From positions 248,001-312,000 of the forward strand of contig NZ_FQWL01000001.1 of the NCBI RefSeq assembly GCF_900129665.1: a stretch of 64,000 bases of DNA, given 5' to 3'. The stretch comes from Flagellimonas flava. Lineage in GTDB: Bacteria; Bacteroidota; Bacteroidia; Flavobacteriales; Flavobacteriaceae. Position numbers and translations under genes: made by a program. Below, in pieces: positions 36,034 to 45,011 of the stretch. The notes below the pieces were generated by a model. It was not told the DNA's origin. It made no database searches and was given only the letters and a program-made list of their open reading frames with translations. Numbering within the stretch: position 1 is the stretch's first letter; every line of letters starts with the position of its first letter.

Positions 36034-36648
36034 TCAATCAAATATTTTTCGAACAAATATTCCTGGATTGGTATCCTTGTTTTCATAATTCTTTCCAATA
36101 CCTGCGAGATTCAAGGCTAGACCAAATTGCCAGTCCCGATAACCTGACCCTAATCGCACACGTTGTACACTGGCTATATGACCAGACGTATTGAAGTTGG
36201 AAAACAACTCCAAGCTTGTATATAAGATCCAGGTATCCGTCAGTTTGGGAGTATATCTTACTATGGAAAACCAACTGTATGACAAGTCTGATTTAAGTGC
36301 TATTGCAGGCAGCGCATAAATCATGAAATTTTTACCATTCTTAAAATAGTGAACCCCGAGATCAAGGCCTGAGGAAGTAGTGGAAACTCTTCCAAGTAAG
36401 GTGCCTCCGACACCTGTCTTGGAGGTGTAATTTAGATAGGCGCCTGTAAAAAGATTCGTATTGTTGTTCCCATATTCTGCTGTAGCCCTTGATCTGGTGA
36501 ATAGGGTCCATTTGTATTTATCATCAAAAGGCTTTAGCCATTGCAGATCTATAAAAATCCGTTTGGAACCTGGCATAATCTCAATACTCTGTGAAAGGCA
36601 ATTGTTGAGTGGAATTATCAGTATCAGGCTTGTTAGAAAGTTCTTCAT
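36034..36648 (-). CDS. Small outer-membrane beta-barrel-like protein
   Basis: 204 residues. Signal peptide in the first ~19 residues (ending LSQS), then alternating hydrophobic strands (KWTLFTRSRATAEYG, NLFTGAYLNYTS, FMIYALPAIALKSDLSYSWFSIVRYTP, WQFGLALNLAG) and a final FVRKIFD, the pattern of an 8-10-stranded barrel. Possibly a porin-like or structural OM protein. No enzymatic motif. It stands alone on the minus strand. Confidence 0.65.
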   Translation of the reverse strand: MKNFLTSLILIIPLNNCLSQSIEIMPGSKRIFIDLQWLKPFDDKYKWTLFTRSRATAEYGNNNTNLFTGAYLNYTSKTGVGGTLLGRVSTTSSGLDLGVHYFKNGKNFMIYALPAIALKSDLSYSWFSIVRYTPKLTDTWILYTSLELFSNFNTSGHIASVQRVRLGSGYRDWQFGLALNLAGIGKNYENKDTNPGIFVRKIFD

Positions 36649-36708
36649 GTTGTTTTTAACTGCTGCTTAGAACCTTTGATTTCTTCTAGTCGATTGTGTT
36701 TATGCTGA

Positions 36709-37584
36709 CTATTCGGATAATTGAGCCACCAGCATTCTGGCTACTGCTGCCCCAGAATTTTGTTGTTGCCCTGTTATCAAATTGCCATCTTCAATGGCAT
36801 ACGAGGCGAAGGGGGTCGCTACTTTAAAGGTTGTGTTTTCCAGTTTTTTTGCCTCGTCTTCGATACGGTAGGGTTGAATTTTCATACCTACGGCTTCATC
36901 CGCAAAATCCTCTTCTGCATTGGCAAAACCCGTCCAGGTCTTACCAGAGATCACTAAATCACCATCTGATTTTCTGGCCTTCAACAGTAGCGTAGTGGAA
37001 TGGCATACAGCGGCGGTCGGCTTGTTTAATTCATAGAAATCCACAAAAAGTCTTTCCAAATCTTTGTTGTCCCGATAAGTGTACATTGGGCCTTGTCCCC
37101 CAACTAAGAAAATAGCATCAAAATCTTTAACGTTGACCTCGGTAAGTTTTTTGGTGTTCTCTAGCATTGTTTTAAAAGATTCTTGCTGCATATAACCAAG
37201 TGAAATCACATCGTGGGCAGAATAGCCACTTTCATCGGTCGGGTCGGAATACCCATCCATAACCAATTTGCCGCCCGCCGTTGAAACTAGTTCAACTTCA
37301 TAGCCGGCTTGTTGAAACACGTGTAACGGATGTGTGAGTTCTGCAGCCCAAAAACCAATGGGCCAACCGGTTTGTTTGGAAACTGTGGGACTACTGGCCA
37401 CCATCAATATCTTTCCTTTGAAAGGCGCACCATGAAAATGGACGTAATCTTCTTTTTCTTTTACCTGTGTTGTTGTTTCAATTTGTTTTTTTGAGTCGGT
37501 ATCGGATTTCTTTTTTTCTACTTGTCCTGCGCAACCGATAAATAGAAGTGCGAAGGAATAAAAAGTTGCTCTTGAATATCTCAT
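36709..37584 (-). CDS. DJ-1/PfpI-family (Hsp31-like) lipoprotein
   Basis: 291 residues. Lipobox FIGCAG (Cys18) and a charged linker, then the DJ-1/PfpI fold: FWAAE (Glu82), FLVGGQGPMY and AAVCHS with nucleophile Cys194 next to His195. Hsp31-type members act as glyoxalase III, deglycase or chaperone; being a lipoprotein is unusual since most are cytoplasmic. It is divergent from the HxlR regulator gene and probably controlled by it, as HxlR proteins often respond to reactive electrophiles. Confidence 0.82.
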   Translation of the reverse strand: MRYSRATFYSFALLFIGCAGQVEKKKSDTDSKKQIETTTQVKEKEDYVHFHGAPFKGKILMVASSPTVSKQTGWPIGFWAAELTHPLHVFQQAGYEVELVSTAGGKLVMDGYSDPTDESGYSAHDVISLGYMQQESFKTMLENTKKLTEVNVKDFDAIFLVGGQGPMYTYRDNKDLERLFVDFYELNKPTAAVCHSTTLLLKARKSDGDLVISGKTWTGFANAEEDFADEAVGMKIQPYRIEDEAKKLENTTFKVATPFASYAIEDGNLITGQQQNSGAAVARMLVAQLSE

Positions 37585-37606
37585 TTTGAATATTATTTTG
37601 TTGACA

Positions 37607-37664
37607 CAAAAGTATCAATAGGTCCTATTTTATTGATGAATTGCTATCTTTGTTAGTAACTAAC
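37607..37664. promoter_or_regulatory. Divergent promoters with a 13-bp palindrome (HxlR operator candidate)
   Basis: Plus-strand TATCTTTG (37645-37652) and minus-strand TACTTTTG (37614-37607) both match TAnnTTTG and face the HxlR and PfpI genes. A palindrome GTTAGTAACTAAC (37652-37664, perfect 6-bp arms around A) covers the plus-strand transcription start region, as expected for autorepression. Confidence 0.55.
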
Positions 37665-37676
37665 ATAAATGTAAGT

Positions 37677-38021
37677 ATGCCGCAATTCTTAAAGGACAAC
37701 AAAAAGTATTACACACCAGTGGAATATGTGTTTGCCAAAATCGGGGGAACCTATAAAATGCCCTTACTTTGGCGATTGAAGGATAAGACCTGGCGCTATT
37801 CTGAACTAAAGGAAAGCATCGCCCATCTATCGGATAGAATGCTAAGTAAAAATCTCAAGGAATTATTGAATGACGGATTTATAAACAAGGAGGTCATACC
37901 AGAAGTTCCTGTTCGTACGGAATATTCCATAACCGAAAAGGGCATGAATTCTATTCCCATAATATCCATGCTTAGGGACTATGGATTTGAGCTAATGAAA
38001 GATGACGGAATCAAACATTGA
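37677..38021 (+). CDS. HxlR-family transcriptional regulator
   Basis: About 114 residues from ATG 37677; this start is preferred to an upstream TTG because it follows the promoter and palindrome and gives the family length. Winged helix with PVEYVFAKIGGTYKMPLLWRLKDKTWRYSELKESI and LSKNLKELLNDGFINKE, typical of HxlR/YodB/MarR-related dimers. The conserved N-terminal Cys of redox-sensing members is absent, so thiol sensing as in YodB is not supported. Divergent from the PfpI lipoprotein gene. Confidence 0.88.
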   Translation: MPQFLKDNKKYYTPVEYVFAKIGGTYKMPLLWRLKDKTWRYSELKESIAHLSDRMLSKNLKELLNDGFINKEVIPEVPVRTEYSITEKGMNSIPIISMLRDYGFELMKDDGIKH

Positions 38022-38142
38022 TCACAACGATACTGAAAAAGAACAATAGGTGGGAACCAGTTTCTTGTTGTTAATCAGAATAAATGGCAATCCGAATATT
38101 GGTTTGCATCCATTCTGCTATGGGGATAAGCATGCAGATATC

Positions 38143-41100
38143 TTAGTTGACTTCGGAAGTTTCGAGTTTTCCCCGTTCTGAATGTTGCCCATTTCTAACA
38201 TAAGCCAAAAGACATACCGAAATGACAACGATGGCAAGAACATAAATAAAAGTTGGGATGGGAAGTGGGTCTCCAGCGGCATAACTATGTAATCCGGATA
38301 AGTAATAATTGACTCCAAAAGAAGTCATTATTATGGAGCCAAAAGCTATCACACTGGCAGCATTCAGCACATAAGTGCTCTTCAATGAGGGGACAAATCT
38401 TAAGTGGAGCACAATGGCATAGATTATTATGGAGATCAAGGCCCAGGTTTCCTTTGGGTCCCATGCCCAATACCGTCCCCACGACTCGTTCGCCCAGATG
38501 CCTCCCAAAAAGGTGCCCACCGCCAAAACAAACAAACCTATGGTCATGGAAATTTCGTTGATATAGGTTAGCTCCTGGATTTTTAGATCAATAGTTGCAC
38601 CTTTGGATTTAGTTTTGAAAATCATCAACAGCAGTACCATAAGACCAAGTATTGCCGATAATGCCAAGGGCGCATAGCTGCTAACGATAGTGGCCACATG
38701 TACTTTTAACCAAAACGATTTGAGTACCGGCATCAAATTAGTGATTTCAGGACTCAGCCAATCCAAATAACTAACAAATAGCAAGGAGCCGGTGAACAAG
38801 GTAGAGAGCGGTAGTGCAAAATCAGATTTTCTATAAGTAAGTAATCCACAAAACATCAACACCCATGCAACAAAGACCAACATTTCATACCCGTTGCTCC
38901 AAGGTGCGTGTTGCGCCACATACCATCGTAGCATAATATTTCCAGTGAAAACCAGAAAACCAATCAAAGAAAGGATTATCATCGTATTCCATAAAACGTT
39001 AATCACAGACTTTTGAATAAAAATCTTGGCCAATGCCAAAAAGAGCATGATCAGCCCCAAGGTGAAAAAAACCTGAAACAACCAAAAATTGAGGTTCATT
39101 TGATTGTACCATAATTCGGCCTCTACCCTTTGGTCATTAGGTATGATGTGATTTCCCAGAGTAGCTTGATAGGTGTCAATATAGGATAGTTTTTCGGTAG
39201 CTGCAGCCCATTGTTGTTTGACCACATCATTGAAATAATTTGGTATTATGGTTTGCACAAAACGCGCATCTTCCGGAGGGAAATCTTCAAAATGATGAGT
39301 GTAGCTGAACCAAGTGTCCTTGATGTCGAGGCTATTGGGGAATATCTTCAAATAATTCCCAGAAAAAATATTGAAAAGAATATTAAAGCGTTCATCAACC
39401 TTAAGCACCTCTTTGTCAAACTCATTTTGTTCTGCAGGTTTTTTTGCATTGGCCGCTTCTACAACCTTTGTAAGCACGTACTCTCCCTTTGGATTGATTA
39501 AATCATCGAAAGCAATGAAATCATCATCATTGATTTTAAGTTTTGCAAAGAACTCACCTCCCTTTTTGGAATCGATTTTTATAATGGGAATATGCTGCCA
39601 TGCCTTTGGAGCTACATGCATGGCCAAGAATACCTGATTGGCATCCAAGCGGATGCGTTGTTGTTCACCGTTAAATTTGTAGTAAGGTTTACGTGATACT
39701 TTTCGCAAAAACTCGGAAGCGAGTGTATTGATGGGTTTTATCCTTCCATCCAAATCCTGAACCATCAAACGACCAAAAAGATCAGCGTGCTGTTGATCAA
39801 TTTGTTGTTGCGATACCAATACCGAAATGGGAACGATATCCTTTTTTTCCTGACCGGGAAGCTGAGGGGAAAGGAATCCAAAAAGAAGCAGGGTGACCAG
39901 TTGTTGTTCCTTTCGTTTTAGTTTGCGAAGCTTTTTGTTGATATAAGCAAAGCGAGACTTTTTCCCGAATAGGGTAAAGAACATCCCAATCATCATTAAA
40001 AAATAGCCTAGGTAGGTCACATTGGTTCCAATAACGTCATGATTCACCGAAAGGACCGTGCCCTTTTCATCCGTGTCATAACTCGCCTGATAAAAACGAT
40101 AGCCGCCATGATCTAGAACATTGTTCATAAATATCCTGAATGGAGTTGCTATAGCGCCATCAATTACAGTGACTTCACTGGCGTAGGCCGATGGACTTTC
40201 AGAACCTGGGTAGCGCTCAAGCTGAAAATCGTTAAGTTTTATGGAAAATGGCGTACTGATGGGTTTGGCGCCATAAGACAGGGACAATATCACATCATCC
40301 ACCATAAGCTCATGGGTGGTAGGTAAAAAGCCCTCCCTGTACAATAGTGTTGCTTCCTTGGTTTTACCATTTACATCGACATTCAGCGCTAAGGCGTCAT
40401 CCTTTGTTTGGTCATTGTCCTTTGGTTTCTCAGAGGTACTTACCAATGCAATCTTTCCCGAAGGATGAAACGAAAGTGGAACAAATGAAAAATCTCCAGA
40501 ACGATATAAGGTCCGCAACTGTAGGGTCTGCAGCGTATCTTCTTTTATGGTACCCGCGGTTTGGCCGGCCATGACAAAAAAATCCATGGGATGAGGTGAG
40601 TGTACTTGGAAAACGCCTTCCTTTTCCAAAATATTGATGATATCGCTGCCTTTGGTTTCAAAACCGATTTTGTGTTTATGACTTCCAATCTCTTCTTTTT
40701 CGCCTTTCTTTAGAAAAAGGGTTTCCCGACCATTGCCAGAAGTAACCACCAATTGCAATAGGGGAAGACCCTCCTCGGGATCGTCGATTATTTCCGGAGT
40801 AGCATCCGCCACGAATTCTTTGTGGGAAATCCTTATCGTGTTCCCATCCAAATGGGTTTGCATGCTAAAGGAATTGTCCTTCAATGGGGAGAAGTATATC
40901 TCTTTCTCCAAATGAGTGGTCTTTTGGTTTTTGGAGATATGGACCTGAAGGTAATTCTGGTCTGAAATAATGGTATTGGATGATGCTCCTTCACGAATGC
41001 GCATAATACCCCCATAGGAATGATAGCGTGTAATGCCAGCACCCAAAATGATAATAATAAAGGCCAAATGAAACAGTAAAATGGCCCATTTATCCTTTCG

Positions 41101-41313
41101 CCAGAGCTTGTACTTGAAAATATTCGCTGCAAAACAACAAGCCAGACCGAGGATGACCAGCTCAAACCACTTGGCATTATAAATTTTTACCCAAGCCGTA
41201 GCAGTGCCAAAATCGTTTTCAACAAAGGTTGCTATACCCATTGCCGTTGCAAAAACCACGAGCAAAAGCAAAGCAAGTTGAGGTGAGGAAAAAATACGGT
41301 AGAGATGCCTCAT
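38143..41313 (-). CDS. Fused cytochrome c synthase CcsBA (ResB-CcsA), NrfI-like
   Basis: 1056 residues. The N-terminal ~450 residues are ResB/CcsB-like (helices near 10-30, 50-70, 80-100 and a large periplasmic loop). A middle periplasmic part follows, and the C-terminal ~330 residues are CcsA with the heme-handling WGRYWAWDPKETWA motif. System II synthases export heme and attach it to CXXCH sites. It lies 34 bp after nrfA. Wolinella NrfI, a CcsBA-type protein next to nrfHA, is dedicated to the CXXCK heme of NrfA, and this gene fits the same role. Confidence 0.9.
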   Translation of the reverse strand: MRHLYRIFSSPQLALLLLVVFATAMGIATFVENDFGTATAWVKIYNAKWFELVILGLACCFAANIFKYKLWRKDKWAILLFHLAFIIIILGAGITRYHSYGGIMRIREGASSNTIISDQNYLQVHISKNQKTTHLEKEIYFSPLKDNSFSMQTHLDGNTIRISHKEFVADATPEIIDDPEEGLPLLQLVVTSGNGRETLFLKKGEKEEIGSHKHKIGFETKGSDIINILEKEGVFQVHSPHPMDFFVMAGQTAGTIKEDTLQTLQLRTLYRSGDFSFVPLSFHPSGKIALVSTSEKPKDNDQTKDDALALNVDVNGKTKEATLLYREGFLPTTHELMVDDVILSLSYGAKPISTPFSIKLNDFQLERYPGSESPSAYASEVTVIDGAIATPFRIFMNNVLDHGGYRFYQASYDTDEKGTVLSVNHDVIGTNVTYLGYFLMMIGMFFTLFGKKSRFAYINKKLRKLKRKEQQLVTLLLFGFLSPQLPGQEKKDIVPISVLVSQQQIDQQHADLFGRLMVQDLDGRIKPINTLASEFLRKVSRKPYYKFNGEQQRIRLDANQVFLAMHVAPKAWQHIPIIKIDSKKGGEFFAKLKINDDDFIAFDDLINPKGEYVLTKVVEAANAKKPAEQNEFDKEVLKVDERFNILFNIFSGNYLKIFPNSLDIKDTWFSYTHHFEDFPPEDARFVQTIIPNYFNDVVKQQWAAATEKLSYIDTYQATLGNHIIPNDQRVEAELWYNQMNLNFWLFQVFFTLGLIMLFLALAKIFIQKSVINVLWNTMIILSLIGFLVFTGNIMLRWYVAQHAPWSNGYEMLVFVAWVLMFCGLLTYRKSDFALPLSTLFTGSLLFVSYLDWLSPEITNLMPVLKSFWLKVHVATIVSSYAPLALSAILGLMVLLLMIFKTKSKGATIDLKIQELTYINEISMTIGLFVLAVGTFLGGIWANESWGRYWAWDPKETWALISIIIYAIVLHLRFVPSLKSTYVLNAASVIAFGSIIMTSFGVNYYLSGLHSYAAGDPLPIPTFIYVLAIVVISVCLLAYVRNGQHSERGKLETSEVN

Positions 41314-41347
41314 GGAGAGAATCTGGAAAAGGATGGATTGAAGCGTT

Positions 41348-42847
41348 TTATTGGTCTAGCATGCTTACTTCTTTGGAGTCCATGGCATCTTCGCGGGCCT
41401 TGGCCTCTTTCAGCCACTTGGGGAGTAATGTCTTTTTAAATTCCTCTTTTTCCTGAACCAACTTTTCCATATCCAAACCGATGAACTCTTGGGCTTTTTC
41501 CTTGGTAGCTATATCGGGCATGGGTACGGGTTGGTTAAAACCTAACTCTGCCAAAAGCCTAACCAATTTAACTCTGGCTTCTTGGGCAATGTTGAGCCCT
41601 CCACCTATAACCCTGGCCGTTTCCACCGGGGAGTGGAAGGAAGCTCCGTGCGAAGCTGCCGCATAATCCCATCGCCACTGTGCATGTCGAATGTCGTTAA
41701 GGATGGCTTTCATTTGTTCCTCGGTTGCCCCTAAATCCCAAGCTTTTCCGGCTTCAACGTGGGCTTTTACCAGCAAATCTTCAAGTTTCAGTCTGTTTTC
41801 AGTTGCCTTTTGTTGCCGTTCGTAAACATTGGTCATTAATTTCTTGGCTTCCTGTCTATGGCAGACCTGGCACGAATTGGCAATATTGTTCAAAGGGGAT
41901 TGCAGATGGTGATCTGTAAATTTTTGCCCCCCTTCGCTCTTGTAGGGCATATGACAATCGGCACAAGAAACCCCGCGATCGGCATGAACCCCTGTTAGAT
42001 ATGTTTCGTAGCCCGGGTGTTGCGCCTTCAACATGGGAGCCCTACTGATTTTATGGGTCCAATCGGTAAATTCAAGGTCATCATAATAGGTTTCCATTGC
42101 TTCTACTGTCATCCCGTTTTTCCAAGGAAATACCAAGTAGGGAACACCTTCTTTTCCCGGTATTTTTTTATTGAAATAATATTCTACATGACATTGGGCG
42201 CAGACTAGTGAACGCATTTCCTGGTGTGTTGCCTTATTGATATCTTTCCCCATGGCATCAAATGCCTCCACCAGAGCGGGGCGTGTGATACGAAGCTTCA
42301 TGGATTTTGGGTCATGACAATCGGCACAACCAATGGAATTGACCACTTCTGGGCCTTTATCGGCCCATTTACCGCTGTAAAACTCGTCTATTCCCTTTTC
42401 ATCCATTAATCTTGGAACATCAGGACTTTTACAGGTCCAACAAGTTGCAGGCATTGGACCATCCCCGGGCCCTTTGGGGCCTCCAGTACGCAAGGTATTA
42501 TGAATGTCCTCTATGGCGTAATAATGCCCTCGACCTTGGTTGTAATCTTTTGAAAAACCATATCCGGCAAACAATACCACCAATCGAGGATCTTCTTCCA
42601 ACATATCTCGCATGGCGGACCCTCCTTGATAGGATGCAAAAGAACTCTCGGAAGTTTGCAGCCACGACTGGTATTCTTTAGGGTAGTTCTCTCCCCAGAC
42701 CTCATTTCGAACTTCGTTTTCGCCAATATCCACCTGGGGAACGTATTGGTACTTTGCTTCACTTTTTCTATTGATTACGCTTGATGCCAGCAGGCCGAGC
42801 AGGAATACAACAACTACGGTAACAATGAATAGTACTTTGTTTTTCAT
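41348..42847 (-). CDS. nrfA: Ammonia-forming cytochrome c nitrite reductase, catalytic subunit
   Basis: 499 residues with an N-terminal membrane/signal segment (residues 5-23). Five heme sites: the catalytic CWTCK (136-140, Lys as axial ligand) and CXXCH at 174-178, 216-220, 295-299 and 326-330. It reduces nitrite to ammonium with six electrons in the periplasm (DNRA). nrfH is 10 bp upstream and supplies electrons from menaquinol; the synthase gene follows. The apparently uncleaved N-terminal helix suggests membrane anchoring. Confidence 0.96.
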   Translation of the reverse strand: MKNKVLFIVTVVVVFLLGLLASSVINRKSEAKYQYVPQVDIGENEVRNEVWGENYPKEYQSWLQTSESSFASYQGGSAMRDMLEEDPRLVVLFAGYGFSKDYNQGRGHYYAIEDIHNTLRTGGPKGPGDGPMPATCWTCKSPDVPRLMDEKGIDEFYSGKWADKGPEVVNSIGCADCHDPKSMKLRITRPALVEAFDAMGKDINKATHQEMRSLVCAQCHVEYYFNKKIPGKEGVPYLVFPWKNGMTVEAMETYYDDLEFTDWTHKISRAPMLKAQHPGYETYLTGVHADRGVSCADCHMPYKSEGGQKFTDHHLQSPLNNIANSCQVCHRQEAKKLMTNVYERQQKATENRLKLEDLLVKAHVEAGKAWDLGATEEQMKAILNDIRHAQWRWDYAAASHGASFHSPVETARVIGGGLNIAQEARVKLVRLLAELGFNQPVPMPDIATKEKAQEFIGLDMEKLVQEKEEFKKTLLPKWLKEAKAREDAMDSKEVSMLDQ

Positions 42848-42857
42848 GACGTTCGGT

Positions 42858-43472
42858 TTATTCTGATTCCATTTCCTGTTGCAGCCAAGAAGGAATTACT
42901 AGTTCTTCTTGATTAGTTGGCAATGGAGCAATATTATATTTTATGGTGGACATGCCGTGGATTCTCCCATGCGGTACTTCTTTGTGGCAGCTCCAACACT
43001 GTCTGTCCGTTCTGTTCTGTCTGTGATTTTCAATAAACCCATCGTACTTACGCTGTGTGACCTGTTGCACATGACAACGAACGCAGTTGTTTTGTACAAC
43101 CTCCTGAGATCCTTCTCGCATGAAAATGACCTCGGGCTCTGCCCTTGCCGTAAAAATAGAAGCATGGTATAGGCCGTCCATCGCCTTGAAATAATAGGCG
43201 TTAAAAACATTATCCTGTGGAACATGGCAACCATTGCAAGAGACCCATTCACGATGGGAGCTATGCATCCAGCTGTTGTAGACTGGGGTCATCACATGAC
43301 AATTTACACAGGCTTGGGGATTATCGGAAAGGTAGGACACGACCTCGCCTTCTTTCATAAGAAAGAAACCAAGGCCCACAATACTGGCGGTAAGCACAAC
43401 AGCTGTTGTGCGCCATCTTGAGCCCCTATTTGGCCATAACCTTTTAAAGAATTTCCGCATAATACCTGACAT
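42858..43472 (-). CDS. nrfH: Cytochrome c nitrite reductase, NrfH quinol-oxidising subunit
   Basis: 204 residues. One N-terminal membrane helix (VVLTASIVGLGFFLM) and four CXXCH heme sites (CVNCH, CNGCH, CVRCH, CWSCH), the NapC/NirT/NrfH layout. It takes electrons from menaquinol and passes them to NrfA. Ten bp before nrfA and 70 bp after the porin gene. Confidence 0.95.
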   Translation of the reverse strand: MSGIMRKFFKRLWPNRGSRWRTTAVVLTASIVGLGFFLMKEGEVVSYLSDNPQACVNCHVMTPVYNSWMHSSHREWVSCNGCHVPQDNVFNAYYFKAMDGLYHASIFTARAEPEVIFMREGSQEVVQNNCVRCHVQQVTQRKYDGFIENHRQNRTDRQCWSCHKEVPHGRIHGMSTIKYNIAPLPTNQEELVIPSWLQQEMESE

Positions 43473-43542
43473 TTAAATATAAGCATTTGTAGGATACCAC
43501 TGGCGAATTGTGAATTAAAATAGGTTGGAAAAAACCCCAGCA

Positions 43543-44835
43543 CTATTGGTTGGAATTTTGTTTTAAGTCCGTTTTCAGAAGTCGAGGTGCAATGATCAAT
43601 TGTGCCCATGCCCAATTATTGGTATTGTCGTTGGGCCTACCGCCCTTGACCAAGCTCATACTTTCTGAGGCAAACATGTGGGAATAACCTAGATTGAATT
43701 TTAATGCTTTGGAGATTATCTGAGTATAGACGATATCCAACTCTGTACCTAGGTACTTGTCCGCATCATTCAATAGATTGGCATTGGATAAAAAATAGTG
43801 GCCTTTAACAAGTAAGTTGGATTTTTCTCCCGTTGTAAAAACAACCTTACCGTAGAAATCGTTCAACCCCACATTGTTCGCATGGTTGCCAACGTAGAAA
43901 TAATCCATATAACCATTGAATTTATGGTTGGTTCCATAAAGAGGGAAAAAGGATTTGTTTTTACTGTCTCCGTTTTGGTCGGTGCCACTTAAAAGTTCCA
44001 GCCCAAGGCCGTATAAAGTATTTTCTGGTTTGTAACTTGCCTCGATGAGCAATTGATAAGCACTTAGGTCTGTTGTGGCATTAGCTTTTCCAAATTGATA
44101 GTACAAACTGCCACTTAGATTCACTTGTTCTATGGGAAAATTAAAGTAGGAACCGGTGGTGTGTCGATAAAAAACGCCGTCTGGTTGATCTTCGTTGACC
44201 CCGGTGAACTTTTGAAAACCAGTATTCAGGAACAAGAAACTAACTGAGTTATTTTGCCATTTCTTTTTTAGATAGGCATACTGCATGGCTTTATAGGTGA
44301 AAAAACCTTGGATATTAAATACGCTTCCTTCGTTGACTTGTGCTTCCTGACTGAAGGCGAACCCAAGGTCCATATCGAATCCCTCATCAGAGAATTTTAG
44401 CAGGGCCGCATCATGAAACCTACCCTGCATAGCCCAATCCAACCCGCCAAAAATGCGTTGATCGTCATAAGAAATTACCTGTCTACCAGCTTTTAAGGAC
44501 CATTGTTCGTTTAAAAACACTTGGCCCCACGCCTGAAACAGTGAAAATGAATCATTGCCATCAATTGGAAGGATTTGCCTGGTATCTCCCCAAGTGCTCA
44601 CATCTTGAACGCTAAGAAAAATTTTGAACAGCTCCTCCTGATATCCAATGTTCAGCCTAGAGCGTTGTGCAACAAAGGCGGCGGGATCGGCATCATTTGG
44701 GAAAAGATTGTTGAAGCCATGACGGTATTCAAAACGAGCTCTTAAATCCGCATCTACAGTTAATTGGGAGCATAGTTGGCCAATAAACAAAAAAAATACG
44801 AACAGGGAAACGGAGATGTTTTTTGAGAAGGTCAT
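43543..44835 (-). CDS. Outer-membrane porin of the alginate-export-like family
   Basis: 430 residues. Signal peptide to about residue 23 (ending LCSQ), then a beta-barrel with DADLRARFEYRHGFN, FVAQRSRLNIGY and WSLKAGRQVISYDDQRIFGG, matching the Alginate_exp (AlgE-like) porin domain. In Bacteroidota this porin family occurs beside nrfHA, so passage of nitrite or other anions is more likely than alginate export despite the nearby alginate genes. First gene of the porin-nrfHA-ccsBA run. Confidence 0.8.
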   Translation of the reverse strand: MTFSKNISVSLFVFFLFIGQLCSQLTVDADLRARFEYRHGFNNLFPNDADPAAFVAQRSRLNIGYQEELFKIFLSVQDVSTWGDTRQILPIDGNDSFSLFQAWGQVFLNEQWSLKAGRQVISYDDQRIFGGLDWAMQGRFHDAALLKFSDEGFDMDLGFAFSQEAQVNEGSVFNIQGFFTYKAMQYAYLKKKWQNNSVSFLFLNTGFQKFTGVNEDQPDGVFYRHTTGSYFNFPIEQVNLSGSLYYQFGKANATTDLSAYQLLIEASYKPENTLYGLGLELLSGTDQNGDSKNKSFFPLYGTNHKFNGYMDYFYVGNHANNVGLNDFYGKVVFTTGEKSNLLVKGHYFLSNANLLNDADKYLGTELDIVYTQIISKALKFNLGYSHMFASESMSLVKGGRPNDNTNNWAWAQLIIAPRLLKTDLKQNSNQ

Positions 44836-44898
44836 ATGGTTGATGGATTTAGAGATGTATTAAAGTTAACCAAACCTTCCGGATGAAATACTTTCCAC

Positions 44899-44915
44899 AT
44901 TGGATTTAATCCAAT
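44899..44915. promoter_or_regulatory. 17-bp perfect-arm palindrome upstream of the porin-nrf operon
   Basis: ATTGGATTTAATCCAAT has 7-bp perfect arms around TTA and lies 64 bp before the porin start. It could be a Crp/Fnr-type site for oxygen or nitrosative control of nrf genes. Its TTGGAT/ATCCAA arms also resemble the outer arms of the GntR operator at 48560, so the identity of the regulator is open. Confidence 0.45.
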
Positions 44916-45011
44916 CGATGCACTCTTATTACCCTTAGACGGACTCTACGACCCAGCTAGCCATATGAGAGCGTATTGGATGGAAAATCATGTTTTTATG
45001 GTGTGCCAACT

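Noticed and set aside
35941..36194. Plus-strand frames after the 35.9-kb terminator
   Set aside because: They start within the terminator stem or later and run antisense to the barrel-protein gene; no promoter or family signal.
43543..44835. Porin as part of alginate secretion or uptake
   Set aside because: Despite the domain name, its operon partners are nrfHA and ccsBA and it lacks alginate biosynthesis genes, so I keep it with nitrite respiration.
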